64,000 bases of DNA from Streptomyces sp. NBC_01471 (GTDB taxonomy: Bacteria; Actinomycetota; Actinomycetes; Streptomycetales; Streptomycetaceae), in assembly GCF_041438865.1 (NCBI RefSeq), contig NZ_CP109450.1, forward strand, positions 5,830,501 to 5,894,500, given 5' to 3'. A model generated the notes under the pieces. That model was not told where the DNA came from, made no database searches, and saw only the letters and a program-made list of their open reading frames with translations. Every line of letters starts with the position of its first letter. Within the stretch, counting starts at the first letter, position 1. The translations under genes and the position numbers were made by a program. Shown here in pieces: positions 50,912 through 61,300 of the stretch.

Positions 50912-51529
50912 TCAGCCGCGCAGCGCCGCGGCGCCCCGGGCCAGCAGCTCCACCCGGTCCCAGTCCCGCGCCGCCACCGCGTCGGCCGGCAGCATCCACG
51001 TACCGCCCACGCACGCCACGTTGGGCAGCGCCAGATACGTGGGCGCCGACGCCAGCGAGATACCGCCCGTGGGGCAGAACCTGGCCTGCGGCAGGGGGCC
51101 GCCCAGCGACTTGAGATAGGCCGTGCCGCCCGCGGCCTCCGCGGGGAAGAACTTCATCCCGGTGATCCCGCGCTCCAGCAGCTCCACGACCTCGGACGTC
51201 GTGGAGACCCCCGGCAGGAACGGAACACCGGATTCGGTCATCGCCCCGAGCAGCCGGTCCGACCAGCCGGGGCTGACCAGGAACCGGGACCCCGCGGCCA
51301 CTGCCTGCGTGACCCCCTCGGGGGAGATCACCGTGCCGGCGCCGACCACGGCCTCCGGCACCTCGGCGGCGATGGCGCGGATGGCGTCGAGCGCGGCGGG
51401 CGTCCGCAGCGTCACCTCGATCGCGGGCAGCCCGCCCGAGACCAGGGCCCGCGCCAGCGGTACGGCATCGGCGGCATCGTCGATGACGACAACAGGAACG
51501 ACGGGGGCGAGGTCAAGCACGGAAGTCAT
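50912..51529 (-). CDS. eda: 2-keto-3-deoxy-6-phosphogluconate / 4-hydroxy-2-oxoglutarate aldolase
   Basis: A 205-residue class I aldolase: PVVVIDDAADAVPLARAL, IEVTLRTPAA (catalytic Glu), VGAGTVIS and the Schiff-base lysine in GMKFFPAEAAGG; phosphate site CPTGGIS. Cleaves KDPG to pyruvate and glyceraldehyde-3-phosphate. ATG at 51529 with AGGA upstream. Single gene; the downstream end meets the hairpin at 50875. Confidence 0.93.
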   Translation of the reverse strand: MTSVLDLAPVVPVVVIDDAADAVPLARALVSGGLPAIEVTLRTPAALDAIRAIAAEVPEAVVGAGTVISPEGVTQAVAAGSRFLVSPGWSDRLLGAMTESGVPFLPGVSTTSEVVELLERGITGMKFFPAEAAGGTAYLKSLGGPLPQARFCPTGGISLASAPTYLALPNVACVGGTWMLPADAVAARDWDRVELLARGAAALRG

Positions 51530-51603
51530 ACCGGCATCCTGCCCCGGCACACACGCCATGCGCAACGCGCGTTGCGCACCGTGCAACGCGCGCCGTGTCC
51601 CGC

Positions 51604-52386
51604 TCAGTGGATCTCGGACACCAGCACATCCAGCTCCCGTGGCTTCCCCGGCTTCACCGGAGCGGGGGTCTCCACCTCGTAACCCAGTCCCCGCAGCGTC
51701 TCGATCAGCTCGTCGGGCCCGGCCGGAGCCGCGCCCGCGAGGAGCAGGTCCCGTACGATCCGCCCCTTCGTCGCCTTGTTGAAGTGGCTGACGACCTTCC
51801 GGGTCGGCGCGTGGAGCACCCGCACCGAAGCCGTACGGTCGGCGACCTCGCCCTTCGGCTTCCACGCCGAGGTGTACGCGGCGGACCGGAGATCGAGCAC
51901 AAGACCGTCGCCCGCGGCCTCCGGCATGACCTCGGCCATCGGCCCGCGCCAGTACGGGCCCAGCGCCCCGAGCCCCGGCAGCTTCACGCCCATCGAGCAG
52001 CGGTACGAGGGGATCCGGTCGCCGATCCGCACCGCGCCCCACAGCCCCGAGAAGACCATCAGCGACTCCTCGGCCCGCTGCCGCGCCGCCGCGTCCATCG
52101 AGGCGAGGTCGAGCGCGTCGTACAGCACCCCGGTGTAGATCTGCCCGGCGGGCCTGGCGGCCGCGGTCCGCAGCCCGGCGTTCTTGGCGACCTCACCGCG
52201 CAGCCCCTGGCTCAGCCCGAGGACCTCGCGCGCCTTCTCCTCGTCGGCCGCGCACAGCTCGACGAGCTCGTCCAGCACGGCGGCCCGTGCACCGGCCAGC
52301 CCGGGCAGCGAGAGCGACTCCGGCTTCAACGGGGCACCGGAGCCGCTCGCGGCCTTTCCCTCGGACGGCGGCAAGAGCACGAGCAC
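51604..52386 (-). CDS. yaaA: Peroxide stress protein YaaA
   Basis: A 260-residue DUF328/YaaA protein: LLPPSEGK at the N-terminus, IYTGVLYDALD, SGLWGAVRIGDRIPSYRCSMGVKL and SHFNKATKGRIVRDLL are family blocks. YaaA limits free iron and protects DNA during peroxide stress. The GTG at 52386, seven bases after GAGGAG, is preferred over the GTG at 52401, which overlaps that ribosome-binding site. Confidence 0.9.
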   Translation of the reverse strand: MLVLLPPSEGKAASGSGAPLKPESLSLPGLAGARAAVLDELVELCAADEEKAREVLGLSQGLRGEVAKNAGLRTAAARPAGQIYTGVLYDALDLASMDAAARQRAEESLMVFSGLWGAVRIGDRIPSYRCSMGVKLPGLGALGPYWRGPMAEVMPEAAGDGLVLDLRSAAYTSAWKPKGEVADRTASVRVLHAPTRKVVSHFNKATKGRIVRDLLLAGAAPAGPDELIETLRGLGYEVETPAPVKPGKPRELDVLVSEIH

Positions 52387-52606
52387 GGCAGGTCTCCTCA
52401 CGTACGGACAACAGCGACTGCCAGGGTAAGGGGGCCCTTGCGACGGCCCCGCCGCCCGTCATGTCCGACGCCTCCGGGCCAGGAACCCCCCGACAGCGCT
52501 CCGCTCGTGTCGACGTGTGCCACGATCGAGGGAAAATCTCCCATTTCACGGACGGTGGAGCCCGCTCATGACCCAGTCTGGCGAGCGACCGAGGAGGGGG
52601 CGTGAC

Positions 52607-53185
52607 ATGACTGCCATGCCGCATGAACCGCTCACGCAGGCGGAAGTCCTGCTGGAGGGCTTCCTGGCGCTGGAAACGCCGGAGGGCTTCCGGGCCGAGC
52701 TGATCGAGGGGGAGATTGTCGTGACGCCGCCGCCGGACGGGGATCATGAGGACTACATCAATCTGGTGGCGAAGCAGGTGTCCAGACGTTCGCGGACAGA
52801 CATGGACTTTTCCGGGAACAAAGGCCTGAAGCTGAAGAGCGGCGGGGGCTGTCCCAAGAACCACGTCATCCCTGATGCCACCTTCGCCCCCACGGAGATG
52901 CGGTTGTTCCGTGGCGCCGAACCGTGGATGCCCTGCGACGGGGTGGCCCTGGTGGCCGAGGTCACCTCCAGCAAGCCGCAGGCCGACCGGGAGGCCAAGC
53001 GTCGCTGTTACGCCCGGGGCGCCATCCCTCTCTACCTTCTTGTCGACCGCGAGGAGTCCTCGGTGACGCTGTTCAGCGATCCGGAGGGCGACGACTACCG
53101 GCAGCGCTGCACCATCCCGTTCGGTAAGGCCCTGGCCCTCCCGGAGCCCTTCTCCTTCGAGCTGGAGACCGCCGACTTCGTCTGA
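52607..53185 (+). CDS. Uma2-family (DUF820) endonuclease-fold protein
   Basis: A 192-residue PD-(D/E)XK-fold protein with the Uma2 pattern: ELIEGEIVVTPPP near the N-terminus, PDATFAP, a catalytic Glu in LVAEVTSSKPQADREAKRR, and YLLVDREESSVTLF. The family is expanded in cyanobacteria and Streptomyces; function unproven. ATG at 52607 with GAGGAGGGGG upstream. Stands alone before rnpB. Confidence 0.85.
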   Translation: MTAMPHEPLTQAEVLLEGFLALETPEGFRAELIEGEIVVTPPPDGDHEDYINLVAKQVSRRSRTDMDFSGNKGLKLKSGGGCPKNHVIPDATFAPTEMRLFRGAEPWMPCDGVALVAEVTSSKPQADREAKRRCYARGAIPLYLLVDREESSVTLFSDPEGDDYRQRCTIPFGKALALPEPFSFELETADFV

Positions 53186-53220
53186 CGTCCCGGGCGGCCG
53201 GGACGACCCGGCTCGCCGGG

Positions 53221-53226
53221 TAGCAT
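53221..53226 (+). promoter_or_regulatory. Probable -10 element of rnpB
   Basis: TAGCAT, nine bases before the RNase P RNA 5' end. No convincing -35 is visible. Confidence 0.4.
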
Positions 53227-53234
53227 GACCGGTA

Positions 53235-53648
53235 CGGCAGACGAGTCGGCCGGACGGCCGCGTGAAGATCCTCGGATCTTCCCGAGGAACGTCCGGGCTC
53301 CACAGGGCAAGGTGGTGGCTAACGGCCACCCGGGGTGACCCGCGGGACAGTGCCACAGAAAACAGACCGCCGGGGTCCGCAAGGCCCCCGGTAAGGGTGA
53401 AACGGTGGTGTAAGAGACCACCAGCGCCTGAGGTGACTCAGGCGGCTAGGTAAACCCCACTTGGAGCAAGGTCAAGAGAGGCCGTCGCGAGACGGCCTTG
53501 CGCGGACGTTCGAGGGCTGCCCGCCCGAGTCCGCGGGTAGACCGCAGGAGGCCGGCAGCAATGCCGGTCGTAGATGGATGGCCGTCTCCCCGGCGACCGC
53601 GAGGTCTCCGGGCGACAGAACCCGGCGTACAGGCCGGCTCGTCTGCCG
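53235..53648 (+). ncRNA. rnpB: RNase P RNA, bacterial class A
   Basis: About 414 nt. The ends pair (CGGCAGACGAG at 53235 with CTCGTCTGCCG at 53638-53648, helix P1). Conserved elements occur in order: GAGGAACGTCCGGGCTCC, ACAGAAAACAGACCGCC, GGTAAGGGTGAAACGGTGG, GGTAAACCCC and, near the 3' end, the GACAGAACCCGGC universal segment. It is the catalytic RNA that matures tRNA 5' ends. Boundaries follow the P1 pairing and are good to a few bases. Confidence 0.95.
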
Positions 53649-53901
53649 CCACTTGCCCGGTGTGCCCTTGAAGGGGGCGCCGGCCTGAATCGGGTGGGAC
53701 TTCATCTCCCCGAAGCCCTCACGCGCATCGTCCTCCGGACGATTTCCCGCATGCCCCGTCGGTGGACCCGGCGGACAGCAGCTGTGCACCCGGTGACCCC
53801 ATGCCCGTACGCGCTTTCGGCCGCGTAGTTGGCTGATTCCTTTTCATGACGAGATGCGCCGTTCGCGGGGCGAATCGGGTTCTTTACTGCCGAGACACCC
53901 C
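53649..53901. other. Gene-free region between rnpB and the LamG protein promoter
   Basis: No credible coding frame, hairpin terminator or RNA is visible. GC falls towards the 3' end (TAGTTGGCTGATTCCTTTTC). Confidence 0.6.
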
Positions 53902-53931
53902 TTGACGTTGACGTGTGGTGACACGTTAACT
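53902..53931 (+). promoter_or_regulatory. Candidate promoter with operator in the spacer
   Basis: TTGACG (53902) and TTAACT (53926) at 18-bp spacing form a sigma-70-like promoter. The spacer contains the inverted repeat ACGTGT-GGTG-ACACGT (53911-53926), placed to block RNA polymerase when bound. Confidence 0.5.
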
Positions 53932-53963
53932 CTGCGTGTTTGTGAGTTTCCTGTGAAGTAGGG

Positions 53964-56900
53964 GTGGTTGTGGGGAGAGCTGGCAGATGCGGTGACCAAG
54001 TTGTGTCGTCGCTGGGGAGGCCATACGCCACAAGGGGCCGTCGATGGGTGGTGGCCGCGCTGGGGACGGCTGTCACGGTTGGCCTGTTGCCCCTGGCCGC
54101 GCCGGATGCGCACGCTGCCCCCATGAACACAGGTGCGCCGAGTGCTGCGGCTGCCGAGGCCGGGGTGCCCGACACCGCGAACCGCACGGCGGAACAGGCT
54201 CTGGCCGAGGCCGAGCAGTCCGGTGAACCCGTGGAAATCCCCTCGATGAGGGGCGAGTCGAGCGATGTCTATGCGACGGCCGACGGGAATCTGGAGGCGC
54301 GGGAGTATCTGCGCCCTGTCCGTACCCGCATCGGCGGCGAATGGAAGCCGGTCGACGCGAACCTGACGCTGACGCCTGACGGTGTGAAGACAAAGGCCAC
54401 CGCGTCAGAGCTCGTGTTCTCCGCGGGCGGGCAACAGCCCTTGGTACGGATGGAGAAGAGCGGTCGTGAACTGGCCCTCTCCTGGCCGCAACCGTTGCCG
54501 AAGCCGGAGATCGAGGGAGCCACGGCCTCCTACCACGATGTGCTTCCCGGTGTGGACCTCAGGATGGAGGCACAGCAAGACGGCTTCACTCAGCTCCTGG
54601 TGGTCAAGAGCGCGGAGGCGGCGCGGAGCGAGGAGCTGACGAATCTTCGGTTGAAGCTTGCGGCAGACGGTGTGGACGTCCGGAAGACCGAGCAGGGGGG
54701 CCTGGAAGCTGTCGACCGTGGCGCGGGCAGCGCCGTATTCGAGGCGCCGACTCCGCAGATGTGGGACTCCAGCGTCGGCCCCGCCGGCGTCCAGGCGAAG
54801 AACGCCCGTGTGGGAAGCGCTGGTGTGCAGGGCGAGCCCGGGGCTGGAGAGTCGGGCAAGCTCGCACCGGTCGATGTAGCGGTACCGGCCGACGGCCACG
54901 AACTGGTTCTGACTCCGGATCAGGACCTCCTGCGCGGCGAGGACACGCAATACCCGGTCTTCATCGATCCGCAGTGGTACTCACCGCGTGCGTCGTCGTG
55001 GACCATGGCGTCGAAGTACTGGGCGTCGTCACCGCAGTGGAAGTTCAACGGTGACTCGGACGCCGGTCTGGGGCTGTGCGACTGGAACTACTGCCAGCCC
55101 CATGACACGAAGCGGCTCTTCTACCAGATCCCCGTCTCCAAATTCGCGGGGAAGTCGATCCTGTCGGCAGAGTTCGTCGTGCGTAACACCTGGTCGGCCT
55201 CCTGCGACAAGCGCACCGTCGAGCTGTGGCAGACGAAGGGCATCTCCGCGTCCACGACATGGAACTCCCAGAACGCCTCGGGGTTCTGGATCAAGAACCT
55301 CAAGTCCGCCAGCTTCGCCTACGGGTATACGGGCTGCGCGGCCAAGGACGCCGAGTTCGACGTCAGGTCGGCCGTGCAGTCGGCGGCCAACAGCAAGCAA
55401 TCCAGCATGACGTTCGGCCTGAAGGCGGGCAGCGAATCGGACGGTCTGGGCTGGAAGCGCTTCTCCGACAAGGCGTATCTGCGCGTCAAGTTCAACCGTC
55501 CGCCCGCGCAGGTGAGGTCTTCGCAGCTGACCATGGAGTACGGCGGCGTCTGCAAGAAGTCGGCTCTCGCAGCCCCCGTGCGCACCCTCGGGAAGATCTA
55601 CGCGAACAACATCACCGACCCGGACGGGGACTCGGTCGCGGTGCAGTTCCAGGTTTCCTGGGACTCGGGGGACGGCAAGGGCAACTCCCCGCACTGGACT
55701 CCCGCTCGTACACCGGCAAAGAAATCAGGCTCGGCGTTCGCCGTGGCGCTGCCCTCCTCGCTGCCGGCCAACAAGAAGATCAGTTGGCAGGTACGTGTAT
55801 GGGACGGGGCTCAGTACTCCCCCTGGTCGTCCACCGGCGACCCGGAAGCCTGCTACTTCAACTACGACACGAAGGTTCCGAAGGCGCCCGGGCTGGTATC
55901 CGGCGACTACCCCGCGCTCGATCCCGATGACGCGGAGGACCCCTGGTACGACGGCGTCGGCAAGTACGGCACCTTCGACGTGACCGCGGCCGATACGGAT
56001 GTGACCTCCTACTGGTACGGGATCAATACGGACCCGACGTCCAAGAACAAGGTCAGCACGTCAAAGGGTGCGGCACAGGCCGTCAGGATGCTCCCCTCGA
56101 AGCCCGGTCTGAACTTTGTCACGGCGCAGGCATTCGACAGCGCGGGCAACGGCAGTGAGATTCGTACCTACCTCTTCAGGGTCCGGGCCGGGCAGCCGGA
56201 GCGTGCGACCTGGCAGCTGGACGAACAGGCCGGCGCGAGCGAGGCCAGGGGCAGCACCCCCGATCGTGAGGCCACTCTGCATGGCGGTGCCGCTCCGGGC
56301 GCGCCTGGTGTGACCAAGACGGGCGTTGCCTTCGACGGAATCGACGATTACGCCGACACCGACGTACCCGTCGTCGCCACCGACGCAGGATTCTCGGTCT
56401 CTGCCTGGGTGAACCTGTCGGCCCTGCCGGCGACGGCTGCCGTCATCGCCGCCCAGCCCGGCAACCATTCCCCAGGATTCGAGCTGTACTACTCGAAGAC
56501 CTACGACCGGTGGGCGTTCAACCAGTACAAGAGCGACACCCTCGACGCCCCCATCGCCCGGGCCATGCAGGCCGCGCCCGGTGGAGCGAAGGCCGGGCAG
56601 TGGACACACCTCGTCGGTACCTACAGCACCGGCACCGGGCAGCTCATCCTCTACGTCCAGGGACAACCAGCCGGCAGCACCACCTATGACACCCCCTGGG
56701 ACGCCCGGCGCGGCCTGCAGATCGGTGCCGGGTCCTACGACGGGACGCCCAAGTCCTTCTTCCCGGGGACCATCGACGACTTGCGTATCTATGACAAGCC
56801 GTTGACGGGGGCGGATGTCGCTCACCTCTACCACCACGAACCCCTCACCACACCTGGCCGTCAGGCCCGTGCGATCTTCCCGCTGGACGAGCCCGCCGAC

Positions 56901-58280
56901 GCTGTCCATGTCACGGGTCACGCCGACGTGGATGCCATGGACCTCAAGGGGGGTGCCAGCAGCGGTCAGCCCGGAGTCAACGGACGGTCGTTGGCCCTTG
57001 ACGGGACCGACGACTACGCCACCACGGTCTCGCCGCACGTCAACAACCAGCGCGGGTTCGCTGTCTCGGCCTGGGTGAAGCTCCCCGAGAAGAAACCCGA
57101 TCACGCGGCGATGGTCGCCACTCAGGCAGGAGCCCACACCGCGGGTTTCGAGCTCTACTACTCCTCCGCCTATGACCGGTGGGCCTTCAACCAGTACTCC
57201 GCAGACGAATCCGATGCCACTCCGGTCAGAGCCATCCAGGCCGACGGCGTCACTGCGCACGGTGGCGACTGGGTTCACCTCGTCGGTGTCCACGACACCG
57301 TCGCCGACAAGCTCACGCTGTATGTCAACGGTGCGCAGGCGGGCAGCACCAGCCTCTCCACGACCTGGTATGCGGGTGGCCCTGTGCAGATCGGAGCCGG
57401 GTCCTTCGAGGGGAAGCCACGCTCCTTCTTCCCCGGACAGATCGATGACGTACGTCTGTACGACCGCCCGGTTTCGGCGGAGGAAGTCGCGCAGATGTTC
57501 AAGCAGCACCCGTTGCTGAAGGGGCGCTGGCAGTTCGAGGAGGCCACGACGGCCACACCTGCCACGTCACCGGATGCCTCCCAAGAGAACCGGCCCATGG
57601 CGCTGAAGGGCGGTGCGGGGCTCGGTGCGGGCTGGGTCGGCGACCACGGCCTTCAGCTGAACGGAACCGACGCCTATGCATCCACGGCCGCCATGCCTGT
57701 GGACACCAGCACGAGTTTCACAGTCACGGCCTGGGTGCGGGCAGCGGCGCAACCGTCGAAGGAAGTCACCGCTCTGAGTGCCGAAAGCGCGAGCCACAGC
57801 GCCCTGGACGTCCACTACGTGCCGGACGCGAAAAACCCCGGGAGCCAGGGGAGCTGGGAGATGACCCTCTCGGACAAGGACAGTTCGGACGCCGGAGTGT
57901 CGAGGGTCTCGTCGACCTCCTTTGATGACGTGACCTCCTGGAACCACCTGGCAGTTGTCTACGACGGCTTTGCCAAGGAGGCCCGCCTCTTCGTCAATGG
58001 CGTACTCCAGGAAGTGGCCTGTGCCGATGACGACGGCGACGGTACGTCCGACACGTCCGGCTGCGCAGACCTGATCGCGTGGGGCGAGAACGTCCTGACG
58101 CACAAGGCGACCAAGGGCTTCCAGGTCGGGGCCGCCGTCACAGCGGGCAAGAGTGCCCGGTTCTTCCCCGGAACCATCGACGACGTGTGGGCCTTCCAGG
58201 GAGCGCTGAGTGACAGTCAGGTCGAGTATCTGGCCGCCTCCTGGTTCGGCGTTCCCACCGAGGTTCCTCCCATCGACTGA
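53964..58280 (+). CDS. Large secreted protein with DNRLRE and three LamG domains
   Basis: A 1438-residue exported protein. Signal peptide: basic region ending RGRRW, then VVAALGTAVTVGLLPLAA and AHA cleavage. Order: a ~250-residue N-terminal region with beta repeats, a DNRLRE-type domain from about 329 (YPVFIDPQWYSPR ... FYQIPVSKFAGKSILSAEF), a fibronectin/Ig-like region (about 515-745), then LamG/concanavalin-like domains at about 748-955, 967-1180 and 1185-1430. Each LamG has ALDGTDDYA-like and FFPGTIDDLRIYD-like ends. No catalytic site, sortase motif or membrane anchor. Probably a surface or matrix binding partner of the RHS protein 95 bp downstream. Confidence 0.85.
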   Translation: MVVGRAGRCGDQVVSSLGRPYATRGRRWVVAALGTAVTVGLLPLAAPDAHAAPMNTGAPSAAAAEAGVPDTANRTAEQALAEAEQSGEPVEIPSMRGESSDVYATADGNLEAREYLRPVRTRIGGEWKPVDANLTLTPDGVKTKATASELVFSAGGQQPLVRMEKSGRELALSWPQPLPKPEIEGATASYHDVLPGVDLRMEAQQDGFTQLLVVKSAEAARSEELTNLRLKLAADGVDVRKTEQGGLEAVDRGAGSAVFEAPTPQMWDSSVGPAGVQAKNARVGSAGVQGEPGAGESGKLAPVDVAVPADGHELVLTPDQDLLRGEDTQYPVFIDPQWYSPRASSWTMASKYWASSPQWKFNGDSDAGLGLCDWNYCQPHDTKRLFYQIPVSKFAGKSILSAEFVVRNTWSASCDKRTVELWQTKGISASTTWNSQNASGFWIKNLKSASFAYGYTGCAAKDAEFDVRSAVQSAANSKQSSMTFGLKAGSESDGLGWKRFSDKAYLRVKFNRPPAQVRSSQLTMEYGGVCKKSALAAPVRTLGKIYANNITDPDGDSVAVQFQVSWDSGDGKGNSPHWTPARTPAKKSGSAFAVALPSSLPANKKISWQVRVWDGAQYSPWSSTGDPEACYFNYDTKVPKAPGLVSGDYPALDPDDAEDPWYDGVGKYGTFDVTAADTDVTSYWYGINTDPTSKNKVSTSKGAAQAVRMLPSKPGLNFVTAQAFDSAGNGSEIRTYLFRVRAGQPERATWQLDEQAGASEARGSTPDREATLHGGAAPGAPGVTKTGVAFDGIDDYADTDVPVVATDAGFSVSAWVNLSALPATAAVIAAQPGNHSPGFELYYSKTYDRWAFNQYKSDTLDAPIARAMQAAPGGAKAGQWTHLVGTYSTGTGQLILYVQGQPAGSTTYDTPWDARRGLQIGAGSYDGTPKSFFPGTIDDLRIYDKPLTGADVAHLYHHEPLTTPGRQARAIFPLDEPADAVHVTGHADVDAMDLKGGASSGQPGVNGRSLALDGTDDYATTVSPHVNNQRGFAVSAWVKLPEKKPDHAAMVATQAGAHTAGFELYYSSAYDRWAFNQYSADESDATPVRAIQADGVTAHGGDWVHLVGVHDTVADKLTLYVNGAQAGSTSLSTTWYAGGPVQIGAGSFEGKPRSFFPGQIDDVRLYDRPVSAEEVAQMFKQHPLLKGRWQFEEATTATPATSPDASQENRPMALKGGAGLGAGWVGDHGLQLNGTDAYASTAAMPVDTSTSFTVTAWVRAAAQPSKEVTALSAESASHSALDVHYVPDAKNPGSQGSWEMTLSDKDSSDAGVSRVSSTSFDDVTSWNHLAVVYDGFAKEARLFVNGVLQEVACADDDGDGTSDTSGCADLIAWGENVLTHKATKGFQVGAAVTAGKSARFFPGTIDDVWAFQGALSDSQVEYLAASWFGVPTEVPPID

Positions 58281-58375
58281 TCGCCCGGCAGAGCGGTCCA
58301 GCGACCGGCAGCCGTACTTCTGACTCCCGCCCTCCCGCGCCGTCTGTGCGCCCGGCAGTTGAGAGACCCACCCAT

Positions 58376-61300
58376 ATGAGAAAGCGAACACCCCGGTTCT
58401 TCCGCGCTTCGCGGCAGCGGATATCCCTCGTGTTGTGTGGCGCCCTGGCGGCAGGCCTCCTGCAGGCCACCGCCCTGACCGAGGAAGTGGCAGCGGTGGA
58501 ATCGGCCAAGGCTCGGGTGTCCTCGGACAGCCCGGTCAAGGGCACGAGGGGCAGCGAAGCTGAGCCGCGCGCGGTCACCAAGGGGCCACGAACCCCCGCA
58601 GGAGTCCCGCGTCATTCGTGGCCAGGCGCCACCACGAAGATCCTCGCTCCCACGACAGGGCGCGGCGCCGGTTCCAAGCCGCCGAACAGTGCCGACGGCG
58701 GCCTGATCAAGGTCGCTCCGGTGGCTCCGCACGGGGCGAAAGGTCGCCTCGCGGGGAAGCAGACGGGCAGTGCCTCTCCCGGGGCTCCTGGGCGGGTGAA
58801 CGCCCGGGTCCTCAGCCGGGGCCAGGCGCGGAAGGCGGGCGTCGAAGGACTCGTGTTCGCGCTGACGCCCATGGACAAGGGCGGCGTCGGCGAGGGACCT
58901 GTATCCGTCTCGGTGGACTACGACACGTTCTCCGGCGCGTACGGCGGTGCCTACTCCTCCCGGCTTCGGTTCGTGCGCTACCCGGCGTGCCTCCTCACCA
59001 GTCCGGAAAAGCGGTCTTGCCGTACCGCGACCCCGCTCGCGGCCGACAACGACACGACGGCACACACGCTCACCGTCCCGGCGATGACTCTTCGAAGCGG
59101 CGGGCCGACGGTCCTCGCGGCCGCCGCCGCGCCGGCGGGGGACAAGGGAGATTACAAAGCCACCTCCTTGTCGGACTCGGGTTCCTGGTCCACCAGCCTG
59201 AACTCCGGTGATTTCAACTGGTCCTACGACATCACCGTGCCCGACACCCCCGGTGACCTCCAGCCCGATCTGAAACTCTCCTACTCCTCCGGGGCCATCG
59301 ACGGCCGTACCACCAACACCAACAACCAGGGTGCCTGGGTCGGGGACGGGTTCGATCTCGGGACAGGTTCCATCGAGCGCCGCTACAAGCCGTGTTCCGA
59401 CGACGGAGTGAAGAACGCGGACGGCAGCAAACCCGGTGACCTGTGCTGGGCCTACGACAACGCCTTCCTCAGCTTCAACGGGAAGGGCGGCGAACTCGTC
59501 CCCGTGAGCAAGGACGAGTTCAAACTCAAGCAGGACGACGGAACGCGCATCGACCGGTTGTACTCGACGGCGCGGGGCAACGGCGACGCCGACGGTGAGT
59601 ACTGGAGGCTGACCGACCCCAGCGGCGTGCGCTACTACTTCGGATACAACCGCCTGCCCGGCTGGGCCGCCGGCAAGGACGAGACCAACTCGACGTTCAA
59701 CGTGCCCGTCTTCGGCAACAACGCCGGTGAGAAGTGCCACCAGGACGACTTCGCCTCGTCCTGGTGCCAGCAGGCATGGCGCTGGAACCTGGACTACGTG
59801 GTGGATACCCATGGCAATGCCATGGCTTACCACTACGAGAAGGAGTCCAACTCCTACGGTCGCAATCTCAAGGAGGACGACGACACCTCCTACACGCGCG
59901 GCGGTTACCTGACGCGCATCGACTACGGCCTGAAGTCGAACCGGATGTTCGCCGACAAGCCGATGGCGCAGGCGGTGTTCACCAGCGCCGAACGGTGCCT
60001 GCCGGAGACCGGCGTCACCTGTGCGGCGTCGACGGTCAACGACAAGTCGTTCTACTGGTACGACACGCCCTGGGACCTCAACTGCGACTCCGGGGCCACG
60101 TGCGACAAGGGGCGCCTCGCACCGACGTTCTGGACCCGCAAGCGCCTGACGGGGATCACGACGCAGGTGCTGAACACAGCCGGCGGCTATGACAGGAGCG
60201 ACTCCTGGGCGTTCAGTCACCGCTGGGGCATGGCCGACACGGACTACCAGCTGCTGCTGGAGAGCGTGCAGCACACGGGGCAGTCCGCCTCGCCCGCGGT
60301 CACCCTGCCCAAGACCTCCTTCGCTTACGGCCAGTTGGCCAACCGGCTGGACAAGACCGGCGACGGCTACGCACCCTTCATCAAGGACCGGCTCACCAGC
60401 GTCGACGGGGAGACGGGGAGCAGGACCGACGTCGAGTACTCCGATCCCGTGTGCGACTGGAAGACTCTGCCCGCACCGGAGAGCAACACCACACGCTGCT
60501 TCCCACAGGTCCTGGACCAGGAACAGACCGCTGACGCACCGGACGTGCAGTGGTTCAACAAGTACGTGACCACGGCCGTGACGGTCTCGGACCGCACCGG
60601 CGGCGCACCCGACCAGATCACCCGCTACGCGTACGAGGGTCCTGCGGCCTGGCACTACGCGGATGACGACGGTCTCACCAAGGAGAAGTACCGCACCTGG
60701 TCGCAGTGGCGCGGCTACGGACAGGTCCACGTCAGGAGCGGTGGCCTCGATTCCATGAAGTCGCAGCAGGACAGCTTCTTCCTGCGTGGCATGGACGGAG
60801 ATCGCAAGGACAAGAGCGGTGGCACCAAGCCGGTGAGCGTAGCTCTGGGCACAGGCGAGGGTGACCCGATCACCGACCATGAGGCACTCGCCGGCTTCGC
60901 CTACAAGTCCGCCACGTACGACAAGCCCGACGGGAAGATCCTCACCAAGTCCGTGAGCCGCCCCTGGCACCACGAGACAGCCAAGAAGGTCCGTGCCTGG
61001 GGCACGGTCACGGCCGACTTCATCGGCACCGCCGAGGCACGTACCTGGACCAGCCTCGATGATGGCGCAGGCGTCAAATGGCGGACGACGAACACCGAGA
61101 CCACACAGGACACCGTGGCCGGCCGCGTCACCGAGGTGAACGACCTCGGCGACACGTCTACGCCCGACGACGACCAGTGCAGCCGAACCACTTACGCCAC
61201 CAACGCGACAGCGAACATCCTCGACACTGTCGGCCGCATCGAAACCGTCGCGAAAGCCTGCACCCAGACACCCGACCGCACCAAGGACGTCATCTCCGAC

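Noticed and set aside
53902..53931. Confident Crp site
   Set aside because: Only the GTG...CAC ends agree. The published Streptomyces Crp pattern has longer spacing requirements that this repeat does not meet.
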